From: Pelomonas sp. BJYL3
Lineage (GTDB): Bacteria > Pseudomonadota > Gammaproteobacteria > Burkholderiales > Burkholderiaceae_C
Assembly: GCF_027257975.1 (NCBI RefSeq)
Contig: NZ_JANZKX010000006.1
Location: 62,001 to 126,000, forward strand
DNA length: 64,000 nt
Reading direction: 5' to 3'
Position numbers and translations under genes: made by a program. Numbering within the stretch: position 1 is the stretch's first letter; each line of letters starts with the position of its first letter. A model generated the notes under the pieces. The model was given only the letters and a program-made list of their open reading frames with translations. It was not told the origin of the DNA and made no database searches. Positions 8,082-16,875 of this stretch are shown in pieces.

Positions 8082-9002
8082 ATGCAAGAAAGCATGCGTG
8101 CCCTGTGCCGGCCACCCACGCGGGCCGATGTCGAACGGCCAGACGCCGAACGTCCCGCTGCGGATCGCCCGGGGGCCGGCAAGCCCTGGTGCGAAGGGCC
8201 TGGCCTGCCCAGGGTCGAAGATGCGCGCGTCGACGCGGCCACGGAGCAGGCCCTGCTCTTCGGGGCCGCGCAGACCGCGATGTTGTTTGAAGGCCTGGCC
8301 GGCTTTCTGTTCGTGGTGAAAGACCGCGCGGGACGCTATGTCTCGTTCAATGCCTCCCTGCTGCAGCGCCTGGGCCTGCCGCAGGATGCAAGCCTGCGCG
8401 GTCGTACCGTCACGGAACTGTGGCCGGATGCCCTGTCCCGCCGCTACCTGGCCCAGGACGAATGGGTGCTGAGCCGGCGCAGCCCCCTGCTCTACCAGCT
8501 GGATCCCATCCTGCTGCCGGGCGGAGGCTCAGGCTGGTGCGTGACGCACAAGTACCCGCTGTGCTCGGCCAGCGGGCAGCTGCACGGCATCCTGTGCCTT
8601 TCCAAGGACGTGCCCGGCCTGCGCCGCGATGGGAGCGACGCGACCCTGGTCGAGGCCGTCGACGCCATGACCAAGACCTGCGAGCGCCGCCACAGCGTGG
8701 CGCAGCTGGCCGACATGGCGGGCCTGAGCCAGGCGCGCTTTTCGGCCCTGGTGCGGCGGGTGTTCGGCATGAGCCCGCAGGAGTTCATCGTGCGCCACCG
8801 GGTGCGCGCTGCCTGTGCCTTGCTGCGTCAGGACGAGGAGTCCCTGATGGACGTGGCCCTGGGCTGCGGCTTCTACGACCAGGCCCAGTTCAGCCGCCAG
8901 TTCCGGCGCGTGGTGGGCATGGCGCCCTCGGCCTACCGCCGCCAGTGGACGGCGCAGGCCGCGGGGCCGATGCCCTGGCCCTGGGAGCCCTGGGTGCACT
9001 GA
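8082..9002 (+). CDS. PAS-AraC family transcriptional regulator
   Basis: This is a 306-residue cytoplasmic protein. After a low-complexity charged N-terminus, residues about 70-185 form a PAS fold (LAGFLFVVKDRAGRYVSFNASLLQRLGL, then LRGRTVTELWP, ending GILCLSKDVPGL). Residues about 200-295 form an AraC-type double helix-turn-helix with the signature DVALGCGFYDQAQFSRQFRRVVGMAPSAYRRQW. A strong AAGGAAGGAG site precedes the ATG. Such PAS-AraC proteins often control catabolic or stress genes next to them. The neighbours are an M64 protease upstream and, converging, the apbE/nos locus, so its target cannot be decided from position alone. Confidence 0.85.
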   Translation: MQESMRALCRPPTRADVERPDAERPAADRPGAGKPWCEGPGLPRVEDARVDAATEQALLFGAAQTAMLFEGLAGFLFVVKDRAGRYVSFNASLLQRLGLPQDASLRGRTVTELWPDALSRRYLAQDEWVLSRRSPLLYQLDPILLPGGGSGWCVTHKYPLCSASGQLHGILCLSKDVPGLRRDGSDATLVEAVDAMTKTCERRHSVAQLADMAGLSQARFSALVRRVFGMSPQEFIVRHRVRAACALLRQDEESLMDVALGCGFYDQAQFSRQFRRVVGMAPSAYRRQWTAQAAGPMPWPWEPWVH

Positions 9003-9024
9003 GGCCGGGGCGGATCCCCGGCCT

Positions 9025-10083
9025 TCAGGCGCGCTGCAGCTGCCGGTCCAGGCCGGCACTGGTCCAGAGCTGCTGCGAGCCCTGCCCCTCGCCGGGCCCG
9101 GCCAGCATCAGCTCGACGCCCTGCAGGCCCTGCGCCCAGCGGCGCGCCTGGGCCGGTCCGGCCACCATCATGGCCGGCCCCCAGGCGTTGAGCTCGGCCG
9201 CACTGCGGCCCAGCAGCGCGAGGCCGTGCAGGCCCTGGCTGGGTTCACCGCTGCGCGGATCCAGGATGTGGTGGAAGCGTCGCCCCTGGCGCTCGAAGCA
9301 GCGCTCGTAGTCCCCCGAGGCGGCCAGCACGGCGCCGCTGGCGGGCATGTCGAGGACGCCCAGCCAGCACGTGGGCTCGCGCGGGTCGCGCAAGGCCACG
9401 CGCCAGGGGCGATCGGCCTCGGCCTGGCCCAGGGTGAGGATGTCCCCTCCGCCGTTGAGCAAGGCGTTGGCGACGCCCTGCTCGCGCAGCACGGCAAGGC
9501 CGGCCTCGAGGATGGGCAGCTTGGCCGCGCCACCGAGGTCCAGGCGCACGCCGGCGCGGTCCAGCGAGGCCCGCTGCCGGCGCAGGTCCAGCGTCAGGTG
9601 ACGCCAGCCGCTCAGCGGGCGCTGGGCCTGCAGCTCGCCTTCGCCGGGGCGGTGCTCCATGCCGGGGCGGAAGTCCCAGCCCTGGTAGCTGCCCACGGTC
9701 GGGTCATAGCAGCCGCCGCTGTCCTGGGCGCGCTGAAGCGCGGCATGCAGCACGGCCATCAGCTCGCCGGGAAGAGGCAAGACCTGACCCTGCCCCGCCA
9801 CGCTGGCGAGCCGGTCCAGGGGGTTGCCCGCCTCGAAGCGGCTCATCATCGCTGCGAGCGCGCTCATGCGGTCCCAGGCCCTGGCCATGGCCACGCGGGC
9901 CAGGGCCTCGGGCACGGCGCTCACCATGAGATCGACCCGGGTGCCCATCAGCACCCGGCTCTCCTGCCACGCCGTAGCCGCGCCGCGCGCATGAGACGGC
10001 AGCGCGACGGCGCTCCAGGCCATCAGCTGAAGACCACCCGCCAGCTGCCCCAGGCGGCGCAGGCATTGACGCCTTTGCATCAT
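9025..10083 (-). CDS. ApbE/NosX-like FAD:protein FMN transferase
   Basis: This 352-residue protein has an export signal with a basic start (MMQRRQCLRR...). ApbE enzymes attach FMN covalently to a Thr in the target motif S/T-G-A-T, and NosR at 12932 carries SGATVT at residues 188-193. Recognisable ApbE features are LDLGGAAK, LLNGGGDI, SGDYERCF and HHILDPRSGEP. One oddity: the segment normally reading ADALATA, which supplies magnesium-binding Asp and Thr, reads LNAWGPA here, so Asp is Asn and Thr is Pro. The start at 10083 is fixed by GGAGGG before MMQ. It shares a strand with the cytochrome c gene 23 bases upstream. The role as the NosR flavin transferase (NosX) is inferred from context. Confidence 0.82.
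   Translation of the reverse strand: MMQRRQCLRRLGQLAGGLQLMAWSAVALPSHARGAATAWQESRVLMGTRVDLMVSAVPEALARVAMARAWDRMSALAAMMSRFEAGNPLDRLASVAGQGQVLPLPGELMAVLHAALQRAQDSGGCYDPTVGSYQGWDFRPGMEHRPGEGELQAQRPLSGWRHLTLDLRRQRASLDRAGVRLDLGGAAKLPILEAGLAVLREQGVANALLNGGGDILTLGQAEADRPWRVALRDPREPTCWLGVLDMPASGAVLAASGDYERCFERQGRRFHHILDPRSGEPSQGLHGLALLGRSAAELNAWGPAMMVAGPAQARRWAQGLQGVELMLAGPGEGQGSQQLWTSAGLDRQLQRA
9778..9790 (+). repeat. dispersed 13-mer CAAGACCTGACCC, copy 2
   Basis: This copy lies inside the apbE-like gene. The opposite, coding, strand reads it as part of Gly-Gln-Val-Leu. Confidence 0.8.
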
Positions 10084-10106
10084 GTGTCCCTCCGGCTCGG
10101 GCTCAC

Positions 10107-10541
10107 TCAGCGCGACTGGTCGGCCATGAAGTCGACGGCGGCCTTGACCTCGTCGTCGGTCAGCGAGGCGCCACCGCCGCGGGCGGGCATCATGCCCTTG
10201 GCGCCGGTGAAGCCCTCGAGGGCGTGCTTGTAGAGCACGTCCTTGCCCTGGGCGATGCGCGGGCCCCAGTCGGCCTTGTCTCCGGGCTTGGGTGCGCCGG
10301 CCACGCCAGCGGCATGGCACATGGAGCAGGTCTTGCCGAAGACCGACTTGCCGACGGTGTTCTCTGCGGCAGGCGCGGCCGCCGGGGCCGGAGCCGCCGT
10401 GCTGGCCGCGGGAGCGGCGGTGCTGGAGGGGGTGGACGGGGCGTCCTGCTTGCCGCAGGCGGCGAGGCTGGCCGCGGCCAGGACGATCAGGGTGCTGATC
10501 AGCGAACGGGTGGCCTGACGGCCGCTGGAAATCTGAGTCAT
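10107..10541 (-). CDS. lipoprotein cytochrome c5-like electron carrier
   Basis: The 144-residue protein starts with a lipoprotein signal (lipobox SLAACG), followed by an Ala/Pro-rich linker of about 35 residues. One class I cytochrome c domain follows: heme attachment CSMCHAAG, then GAPKPGDKADWGPRIAQGKD and the methionine-ligand region KGMMPARGG, closest to the cytochrome c5 family. It should be tethered in the periplasm. Its position between apbE and nosZ suggests it delivers electrons to nitrous oxide reductase, an inference from context. The start at 10541 follows a GGAGAG site. The FNR/DNR box at 10669 sits between this gene and nosZ and could serve both directions. Confidence 0.87.
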   Translation of the reverse strand: MTQISSGRQATRSLISTLIVLAAASLAACGKQDAPSTPSSTAAPAASTAAPAPAAAPAAENTVGKSVFGKTCSMCHAAGVAGAPKPGDKADWGPRIAQGKDVLYKHALEGFTGAKGMMPARGGGASLTDDEVKAAVDFMADQSR

Positions 10542-10668
10542 GTGTGCTCTCCGCAATGGCCGCTGCTGCGGTGCAGGGGCCGGACAGGGCGGATTCTGTG
10601 CATCTCGGAGCGGCCGCACAAGAGCGCCGTTTCCGTTAAAGCTATATTTTTCAGAAAAGTTTCAAACC

Positions 10669-10682
10669 TTGAACTGGATCAA
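10669..10682. promoter_or_regulatory. FNR/DNR-type box upstream of nosZ
   Basis: TTGAACTGGATCAA matches the FNR/ANR/DNR consensus TTGAT-N4-ATCAA at 9 of 10 defined positions. It lies 109 bases before the nosZ start and 127 bases before the divergent cytochrome gene. It fits induction by low oxygen or NO, as known for nos genes. Confidence 0.8.
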
Positions 10683-10791
10683 GGAGGGGAACCCCGGCTT
10701 TCCAGACGATGCAGGCCAATCGAGGACGTCCTCCCCCAGCGCTGCGGCGCCGCGTCCCGAAGCCTGAGTTTCATTCACCAGAGGTCACCCC

Positions 10792-12714
10792 ATGAAGGAC
10801 GAAAAGAAGTTGACGAACGAGGAATCCAGCGGCCTGGGACGTCGCCGATTCATGAACTCCGCGGCGCTGGCCGGCCTGACGCTGGGCGTCGCCGCCTGCG
10901 CTGAGAAGAAGAGCGAAGGCGCCCCTGCGGCCGCCGGCAGTGCCCCCGCGGCGGCCGCTCATGGCGGTGGCAATGCCTCGCACCTGAAGCCCGGTGAGCT
11001 GGACAGCTACTACGGCCTCTGGAGCGGCGGCCACACCGGTGACGTCCGCGTGCTGGGCCTGCCTTCGGGCCGCGAGATCCTGCGCATCCCCTGCTTCAAT
11101 CCTGACGCCCTGGTGGGCTGGGGCATCACCAATGAATCCAAGAAGGTGATGGGCACCAAGGCCGACGGCAGCCTGCGCTACACGGTGGCCGATACCCACC
11201 ACGTCCATGCCTCCTACAAGGACGGCAACTACGACGGCCGCTACGCCTGGGTCAACGACAAGATCAACAGCCGCATCGCCCGTATCCGCCTGGACTACTT
11301 CGTCTGCGACAAGATCACCGAGCTGCCCAATGTGCAGGGCTTCCACGGCATCTTCCCGGACAAGGCCGACCCGGTCGATCCGAAGATCAACTACACCACC
11401 CGCGTCTTCTGCGGCGGCGAGTTTGCCATCCCCCTGCCCAACACCGGCACGGAGGACAGCAGCAAGTACCGCTCGCTCTTCAGCTGCGTGGACGCCGAGA
11501 CCATGGAAGTCCGCTGGCAGGTGCTGATCGACGGCAACTGCGACCTGGTCGCCACGTCCTATGACGGCAAGCTGGCCGCCACCAACCAGTACAACACCGA
11601 GATGGGCGCGAAGTACGAGGACATGATGTCCGCCGAGCGCGACGCCTGCCTCTTCTTCAACGTGGCCCGCATCGAGGCCGCGGTCAAGGCCGGCAAGTTC
11701 AAGACCTTTGGCGACTCCAAGGTGCCGGTCGTGGACGGCACGCGCGACGCCAACAAGGACCCCAAGACCGCGCTGACCGCCTACGTGAGCGTGCCCAAGA
11801 ACCCGCACGGCGTGAACGCCAGCCCCGACGCCAAGTACTTCATCTGCGCCGGCAAGCTCTCGCCCACGGCCACCGTGATCGAGCTGGCCAAGGTGCTGGA
11901 CTACTTTGACGGCAAGCTGGAAGCGCCGGACAAGGCCATCGTTGCCGAAGTCGAGCTGGGTCTGGGCCCCTTGCACACCGCCTTCGACGGCCGCGGCAAC
12001 GCCTACACCACCCTCTTCCTGGACAGCCAGGTCGTGAAGTGGAACGTGGACGCCGCCATCAAGTTCCACGGCGGGGACAAGAGCGCCAAGTACGTGGTCG
12101 ACCGCCTGGACGTGCAATACCAGCCGGGCCACCTGAACGCCAGCCAGTCGGAGACCCGCGCTGCAGACGGCAAGTACCTGGCCGTGGGCTGCAAGTTCTC
12201 CAAGGACCGCTTCCTGCCGGTGGGCCCGCTGCACCCCGAGAACGAGCAGATGATCGACATCTCGGGCGACAAGATGGTCCTGATGGCCGACCACCCGGTG
12301 CGTGGCGAGCCCCATGACTTCATCATCTTCAAGCGCGAGCTGGTCAAGCCCAAGCAGGTCTACTCGCTCGAGGACTTCCCGCTGGCGGTGAAGGACCCGA
12401 AGGAGTCGGGCGTCGAGCGCAATGGCAAGAAGGTCACCGTGCGCCTGACCTCGCAGGCTCCGGCCTTCAGCATGCGCGAGTTCAAGCTGAAGAAGGGTGA
12501 CGAGGTCACGCTGATCCTGACCAACCTGGACAAGGTGGAGGATCTGACGCACGGCTTCGCGATCCCCAAGTACAACGTGAACTTCATCGTGAACCCGCTG
12601 GAGACCGCGTCGGTGACCTTCGTGGCGGACAAGCCGGGCGTGTTCTGGTGCTACTGCACGCACTTCTGCCATGCGCTGCACCTGGAAATGCGCACTCGCA
12701 TGATTGTCGAGTAA
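10792..12714 (+). CDS. nosZ: nitrous oxide reductase (clade I type, Tat-exported)
   Basis: This 640-residue periplasmic copper enzyme reduces N2O to N2. A twin-arginine signal is visible (GLGRRRFMNSAALAGLTLG), as in clade I NosZ. The seven-bladed propeller carries the CuZ histidines, including DTHHVHASYKDG, NPHGVNASPD, GLGPLHTAFDG and EPHDFI. The C-terminal cupredoxin holds the CuA site: His587 (LTHGF), then Cys622, Cys626, His630 and Met633 in CYCTHFCHALHLEM. The Trp between the two CuA cysteines of well-studied clade I enzymes is His here. An AGAGG site precedes the ATG. It heads the rightward nos gene set, with an FNR/DNR box upstream. Confidence 0.97.
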   Translation: MKDEKKLTNEESSGLGRRRFMNSAALAGLTLGVAACAEKKSEGAPAAAGSAPAAAAHGGGNASHLKPGELDSYYGLWSGGHTGDVRVLGLPSGREILRIPCFNPDALVGWGITNESKKVMGTKADGSLRYTVADTHHVHASYKDGNYDGRYAWVNDKINSRIARIRLDYFVCDKITELPNVQGFHGIFPDKADPVDPKINYTTRVFCGGEFAIPLPNTGTEDSSKYRSLFSCVDAETMEVRWQVLIDGNCDLVATSYDGKLAATNQYNTEMGAKYEDMMSAERDACLFFNVARIEAAVKAGKFKTFGDSKVPVVDGTRDANKDPKTALTAYVSVPKNPHGVNASPDAKYFICAGKLSPTATVIELAKVLDYFDGKLEAPDKAIVAEVELGLGPLHTAFDGRGNAYTTLFLDSQVVKWNVDAAIKFHGGDKSAKYVVDRLDVQYQPGHLNASQSETRAADGKYLAVGCKFSKDRFLPVGPLHPENEQMIDISGDKMVLMADHPVRGEPHDFIIFKRELVKPKQVYSLEDFPLAVKDPKESGVERNGKKVTVRLTSQAPAFSMREFKLKKGDEVTLILTNLDKVEDLTHGFAIPKYNVNFIVNPLETASVTFVADKPGVFWCYCTHFCHALHLEMRTRMIVE

Positions 12715-12718
12715 AGGT

Positions 12719-12790
12719 CCACCCCCTACGCGCTTCGCGCGCCCCCTCAAGGGGGCACATCCGAAGGACCGGCAAAGCCGGATCCTCGGA
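12719..12790 (+). repeat. multi-hairpin REP-like element between nosZ and nosR
   Basis: Several back-to-back inverted repeats follow the nosZ stop: CGCGCTTCGCG, then GCCCCCTCAAGGGGGC (6-bp stem, TCAA loop, 12741-12756), then a longer imperfect stem around CCGGCAAAGCCGG (12769-12781). The pattern resembles short palindromic intergenic elements common in Burkholderiales. It may stabilise the nosZ transcript or terminate it partially before nosR. The remainder of the gap to 12931 holds nothing I can name. Confidence 0.6.
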
Positions 12791-12931
12791 CGTCGCTGGG
12801 GGCGCCACGGCTGCGCCGGGCGCGCTTTGGCGCTCGGGCTCGGTTGGGGTGTGCTGGCGGCGCCGGACACGTTTTCGATGGGAGTGCTTGTCGGGTGACT
12901 CGAGACCATTCGACAGGTTGGGAAAGAGAAG

Positions 12932-15595
12932 ATGTCGGTAGTTCTTCGTTTCATCGCGGCCTTGTGGGCCGCGCTTTTTCTTGGCGGATTCGCGGGTCTG
13001 GCGCTTGCGGCAGATCAAGCGTCTGCGGCCAGGGCGCAGGAGCGCGGCACGCATCAGGCCTACGAGGCGCACCTGCCGGATGACCTGGCCACGGCGCCGG
13101 AGCTGTGCGCGAAGCTGGACTGCGCCGCGGTGTTCCCGGGCGCGGTGAGCTTCTCTGCGCGCAAGGGGCAGCCGCCCTATGTCGAAGCCTACGGTCCGGC
13201 CAAGGCCGGCGAGGCGCATGGCCCGCTGCTGGGCTATGTGATGCTGTCCACCGACATCACCGACACCCCCGCCTACTCCGGCAAGCCCGTGGTCACGCTG
13301 ATCGGCATGGACCGCGAAGGCCGCTATGTGGGCGTCAAGGTGCTCAAGCACTCCGAGCCCATCCTGCTGCTGGGCATCCCCGAAGCCGCCCTGGTCAACT
13401 TCAACCACCAGTACGTGGGCAAGTCCGTGCGGGACAAGATCGAGGTCGGCCCCTCGCGCCCCGAGGAGCAGGTGCTGGGCGTGGACGCCATCTCTGGCGC
13501 CACCGTGACCGTGATCGCACAGAACCAGGTGATGCAGCTCTCCAGCAGCGCCGTGGCGCGCCAGGTGGGGCTGATCGCGCCGGTGCACCGCGAGCCGCTG
13601 AAGGCCATCGAGGCCGGCACCCGATACAGCTGGGAGCAGCTGATCAAGTTGGGCGCCGTGCAGCGCCTGCAGGTGCGGCCGGAGCAGGTCGGCCTGGATC
13701 GCGCGTCCGAGCCTTTCATCGAGCTGTGGTTCGGTGACCTGAACCATCCCGATCTCGGCCGCAGCCTGCTGGGCGCGACCGGCTACGAGAACCTGCGCAG
13801 CCGTCTGAAGGCCCATGAGCAGGCCTTCTTCATCATCCGCACCGCCGGTGCCGAGTCCTTCAAGGGCTCGGGCTTCGTGCGAGGCGGCATCTACGACCGC
13901 GTGCAGGTGCGCCAGGGCGCCGAGTCCTTCACCTTTCGCGACCTGGACTACCTCAACCTCTACGGCCTCGAAGCCGCGGGAGCGCCGGGCTACACCGAGT
14001 CGGCCATCTTCATCATCCGCGCGCCGAGCTTCTCGGCGGCCTATCCCTGGAAGCTGGCCTTCCTGGGCAACCGCGTGGACCGTGCCACGGGCCAGCGCAG
14101 CTTCGCCAACTTCGAGGCCAAGTACTGGCTGCCCGCCGAGCTGATGCAGGGCGGCCGGCCCGAGGTCGAGGAGGATGAGGCCCCCTGGCGCCGCGTCTGG
14201 AAGGCGCGCGCCCCCGGCATCGCCGCCTTCATCGTGCTGCTGCTGGCCGTGACCCTGGTCTATGCCCTGCGCGAACGCCTCACGCGCCGCGCCACGCACC
14301 GCAACAAGTGGCCGGTCAATCTCTTCAAGTACAGCGCCTGGGCCCTGTCCATCGCCTTCGTGGGCTTCGGCGTGATGGCCCAGCCCTCCATCACGCAGGT
14401 GCTGACCTGGTTCCACTCGCTGCTGTTCCAGTGGACCTGGTCGCTGTTCCTCTCCGACCCCTTCATCTTCGTCTTCTGGATCTTCATCATCCTGACCGTC
14501 TTCCTGTTCGGCCGCGGGCTCTTCTGCGGCTGGATGTGCCCCTTCGGCTCGCTGTCCGAGGCGCTGTACAAGGTGGGCGGCAGGCTGGGCCTGAAGCGCT
14601 GGCAGCGCCGCGTGCCGCAGGCCGTGCATGACAAGCTCAAGTGGCTGAAATACGGCATCTTCTTCGGACTGCTGGCGGTGTCCATGGTCTCGATGAGCAC
14701 GGCCGAGATGCTCGCGGAGGTCGAGCCCTTCAAGACCACGTTCCTGGTGGGCATCCTGCACCGCGCCTGGCCCTATGGGCTCTTTGTGTGCACGCTGCTG
14801 GGCGTCTCGCTCTTTGTCGAGCGGCCCTATTGCAAGTACATCTGCCCCCTGGGCGCGGCCCTGGCCATGCCCAGCACCTTCCGCTGGTTCGGCCTGCGCC
14901 GCAAGATGGACTGCAACAGCTGCAAGGCCTGCGCCGTGGGCTGCGGCGCCCAGGCCATCGACGCGGCCGGCCGCATCGACCACCGCGAGTGCCTGCACTG
15001 CCTGGACTGCATGGTGCTCTACACCGACACCGCCGGCTGCCCGCCGCTGGCCAAGGAGCGCAAGCGCCGCGAGCGCGACGGTCTGCTGATCACGCCCATC
15101 GGCCGCGACGGCTACTTCATCCCCCTCACCCCCGTGGCACCGGAACTGCCGGCCAAGGTGGCCCAGGGTCCGGACCCGCGCATGCCCACCGAGCCGCAGC
15201 AGCCGCCCCACAAGGCCGATGCCACCGGCCTGCGCTGGCTGCTGCTGGAGCTGCGCGACCACCTCTGGCCCTGGAGCCCGCAGAGCCTGCGCGGCCCCCG
15301 TGCCCTGCTGCTCGCCGGCGTGGCCTTCGCGCTCGCGGCCAGCGTGGCCTGGGTGCTGGCAGCGACCGGGCGGCTGTCCGGCCCCGCGCTGATCCTGTGG
15401 TGGTTCGGCTGGAGCGTCTACGAGGTGCTGATCCGCCTGCAGGGCCGCCGCTACGTCAAGGACGGCCCCTGGTGGCAGGCGAACTACCGCCGCGCCAGCG
15501 TGATGGACATGCTCAGCTACGTCGGATTCAAGAACCTGCTGCTGGGCGCCTGTCTCTTCCTGCTGCTCAAGGCGATGGGAGTGCTGCTGCCATGA
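12932..15595 (+). CDS. nosR: NosR, membrane flavo-iron-sulfur protein for N2O reduction
   Basis: This 887-residue polytopic membrane protein is needed for NosZ maturation and electron supply. After a signal-like first helix, residues about 90-215 form the periplasmic FMN-binding domain with the flavinylation motif SGATVT (188-193), the presumed substrate of the ApbE protein at 9025. Membrane helices begin near residue 425. Two CxxxCP-type polyferredoxin signatures follow (GWMCPFGSLSEAL and YICPLGAALAMP), then two ferredoxin-like Cys clusters (CNSCKACAVGC and CLHCLDC). Another group of helices sits at the C-terminus. The length fits full NosR. Its stop overlaps the nosD start (ATGA), so translation is coupled. 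Confidence 0.95.
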   Translation: MSVVLRFIAALWAALFLGGFAGLALAADQASAARAQERGTHQAYEAHLPDDLATAPELCAKLDCAAVFPGAVSFSARKGQPPYVEAYGPAKAGEAHGPLLGYVMLSTDITDTPAYSGKPVVTLIGMDREGRYVGVKVLKHSEPILLLGIPEAALVNFNHQYVGKSVRDKIEVGPSRPEEQVLGVDAISGATVTVIAQNQVMQLSSSAVARQVGLIAPVHREPLKAIEAGTRYSWEQLIKLGAVQRLQVRPEQVGLDRASEPFIELWFGDLNHPDLGRSLLGATGYENLRSRLKAHEQAFFIIRTAGAESFKGSGFVRGGIYDRVQVRQGAESFTFRDLDYLNLYGLEAAGAPGYTESAIFIIRAPSFSAAYPWKLAFLGNRVDRATGQRSFANFEAKYWLPAELMQGGRPEVEEDEAPWRRVWKARAPGIAAFIVLLLAVTLVYALRERLTRRATHRNKWPVNLFKYSAWALSIAFVGFGVMAQPSITQVLTWFHSLLFQWTWSLFLSDPFIFVFWIFIILTVFLFGRGLFCGWMCPFGSLSEALYKVGGRLGLKRWQRRVPQAVHDKLKWLKYGIFFGLLAVSMVSMSTAEMLAEVEPFKTTFLVGILHRAWPYGLFVCTLLGVSLFVERPYCKYICPLGAALAMPSTFRWFGLRRKMDCNSCKACAVGCGAQAIDAAGRIDHRECLHCLDCMVLYTDTAGCPPLAKERKRRERDGLLITPIGRDGYFIPLTPVAPELPAKVAQGPDPRMPTEPQQPPHKADATGLRWLLLELRDHLWPWSPQSLRGPRALLLAGVAFALAASVAWVLAATGRLSGPALILWWFGWSVYEVLIRLQGRRYVKDGPWWQANYRRASVMDMLSYVGFKNLLLGACLFLLLKAMGVLLP

Positions 15596-16875
15596 AGCCC
15601 CCCACCGCACGGCTGATCACGGCGCTGCTGGGCCTGCTGCTCAGTGGCGCGGCGTGGGCGGCCACCTGGCGCGTCAAGCCCGGCGAGGCCATCCAGCCGG
15701 TGCTGGACCGTGCCGCGGCGGGCGACGTGGTGGAGATCGAGCGGGCCTTTCACGACGAGTCCCTTCGCGTCACCAAGCCCCTGACCCTGCGCGGCCTCGA
15801 CCGCCCCACGATCAGTGGTGGCCGGCGCGGCGACACCATCCGCGTGACGGCGCCCGATGTGCGCATCGAAGGGCTGATCGTGCGCGACAGCGGCCACAGC
15901 CTCAAGGACCAGCACGCCGGCATCTACCTGGCACCCGGCTCTCACCGCGCCGTCGTGAAGGCCTGCGAGCTGGTCTACAACCTCTTCGGTCTGTGGATCG
16001 AGAAGGCCGACGACGTGCGCGTCGAGCGCAACAACATCACCGGCCTGCGCGACCTCAACACCTCGCAGCGCGGCAACGGCGTGCAGCTCTACAACACGCA
16101 TGGCGCGCGCATCCTGGGCAACCGCATCAGCTTCGTGCGGGACGCGCTCTATGTGGACGTCTCCCACCATGCCGAGTTCAAGGACAACGAGCTGCACCAC
16201 AGCCGCTATGGCACCCACTACATGAACTCCTACTACAACCTGTGGGAGGGCAATGACAGCCATCACAACCGCGGCGGCCTGGCCCTGATGGAAGTGCGGG
16301 ACCAGACCGTGCGCAACAACCGCACCTGGGCCAACACCGACCACGGCATCATGCTGCGCACCCTGCAGGACTCGGTGATCGAGGGCAATGTGGTGGTGGG
16401 CAATGGCCGCGGCTTCTTCATCTACGACGTCGAGTACGCGACCCTGCGCAACAACCTGGTGCTGGACAACGCCGTGGGCGTGCACCTCAGCGCCGGCTCG
16501 ACCCGCAACACCGTGCAGGGCAACGACTTCATCGGCAACCGCGAGCAGGTGCGCTACGTGGGCAGCCGTGACGAAGCCTGGGGTGACGGCAAGGGCAGCC
16601 GGGGCCAGGGCAATCACTGGAGCAACTACCAGGGCTGGGATCGCGACGGCGACGGCCTGGGCGACCTGCCCTACGAGGCCAACGACGTGGTCGACCGCCT
16701 CCAATACCAGCACCCGGCCATGGCCCTGCTCAGCGGCAGTCCCGCCGTGCAGGCCCTGCGCGTGCTGGGCCAGCAGTTCCCCGTGCTGCGGGTGCCCAGC
16801 GTCGTCGACGCCGCCCCGCGCATGACCCCCCAACACCGCGACTGGAGTACCTGGCGTGACAAGCTCGCACAATGA
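15592..16875 (+). CDS. nosD: NosD, periplasmic copper-site maturation protein
   Basis: This 427-residue protein has a Sec signal (cleavage after GAAWA) and a right-handed parallel beta-helix built from CASH/PbH1 repeats (recurring patterns such as VERNNITG, LGNRISFV, FKDNELHHS, WEGNDSHHN, VRNNRTWANT and IEGNVVVGNG). NosD is required to assemble the CuZ cluster of NosZ together with the NosFY transporter. The C-terminal motif GNHWSNYQGWDRDGDGLGDLPYEAND is typical of the family. The ATG at 15592 overlaps the nosR stop by four bases, and the 3' end overlaps nosF by 20 bases, consistent with one transcript. Confidence 0.95.
   Translation: MKPPTARLITALLGLLLSGAAWAATWRVKPGEAIQPVLDRAAAGDVVEIERAFHDESLRVTKPLTLRGLDRPTISGGRRGDTIRVTAPDVRIEGLIVRDSGHSLKDQHAGIYLAPGSHRAVVKACELVYNLFGLWIEKADDVRVERNNITGLRDLNTSQRGNGVQLYNTHGARILGNRISFVRDALYVDVSHHAEFKDNELHHSRYGTHYMNSYYNLWEGNDSHHNRGGLALMEVRDQTVRNNRTWANTDHGIMLRTLQDSVIEGNVVVGNGRGFFIYDVEYATLRNNLVLDNAVGVHLSAGSTRNTVQGNDFIGNREQVRYVGSRDEAWGDGKGSRGQGNHWSNYQGWDRDGDGLGDLPYEANDVVDRLQYQHPAMALLSGSPAVQALRVLGQQFPVLRVPSVVDAAPRMTPQHRDWSTWRDKLAQ

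Noticed and set aside
12584-15610. A 1008-codon open frame on the minus strand opposite nosR, and similar very long minus frames at 5928-7958 and 52926-56540
   Set aside because: The opposite strand carries unmistakable conserved genes (nosR, M64 peptidase, gcvP). Low stop-codon frequency at 70% G+C produces such frames, and their translations show no domain pattern.
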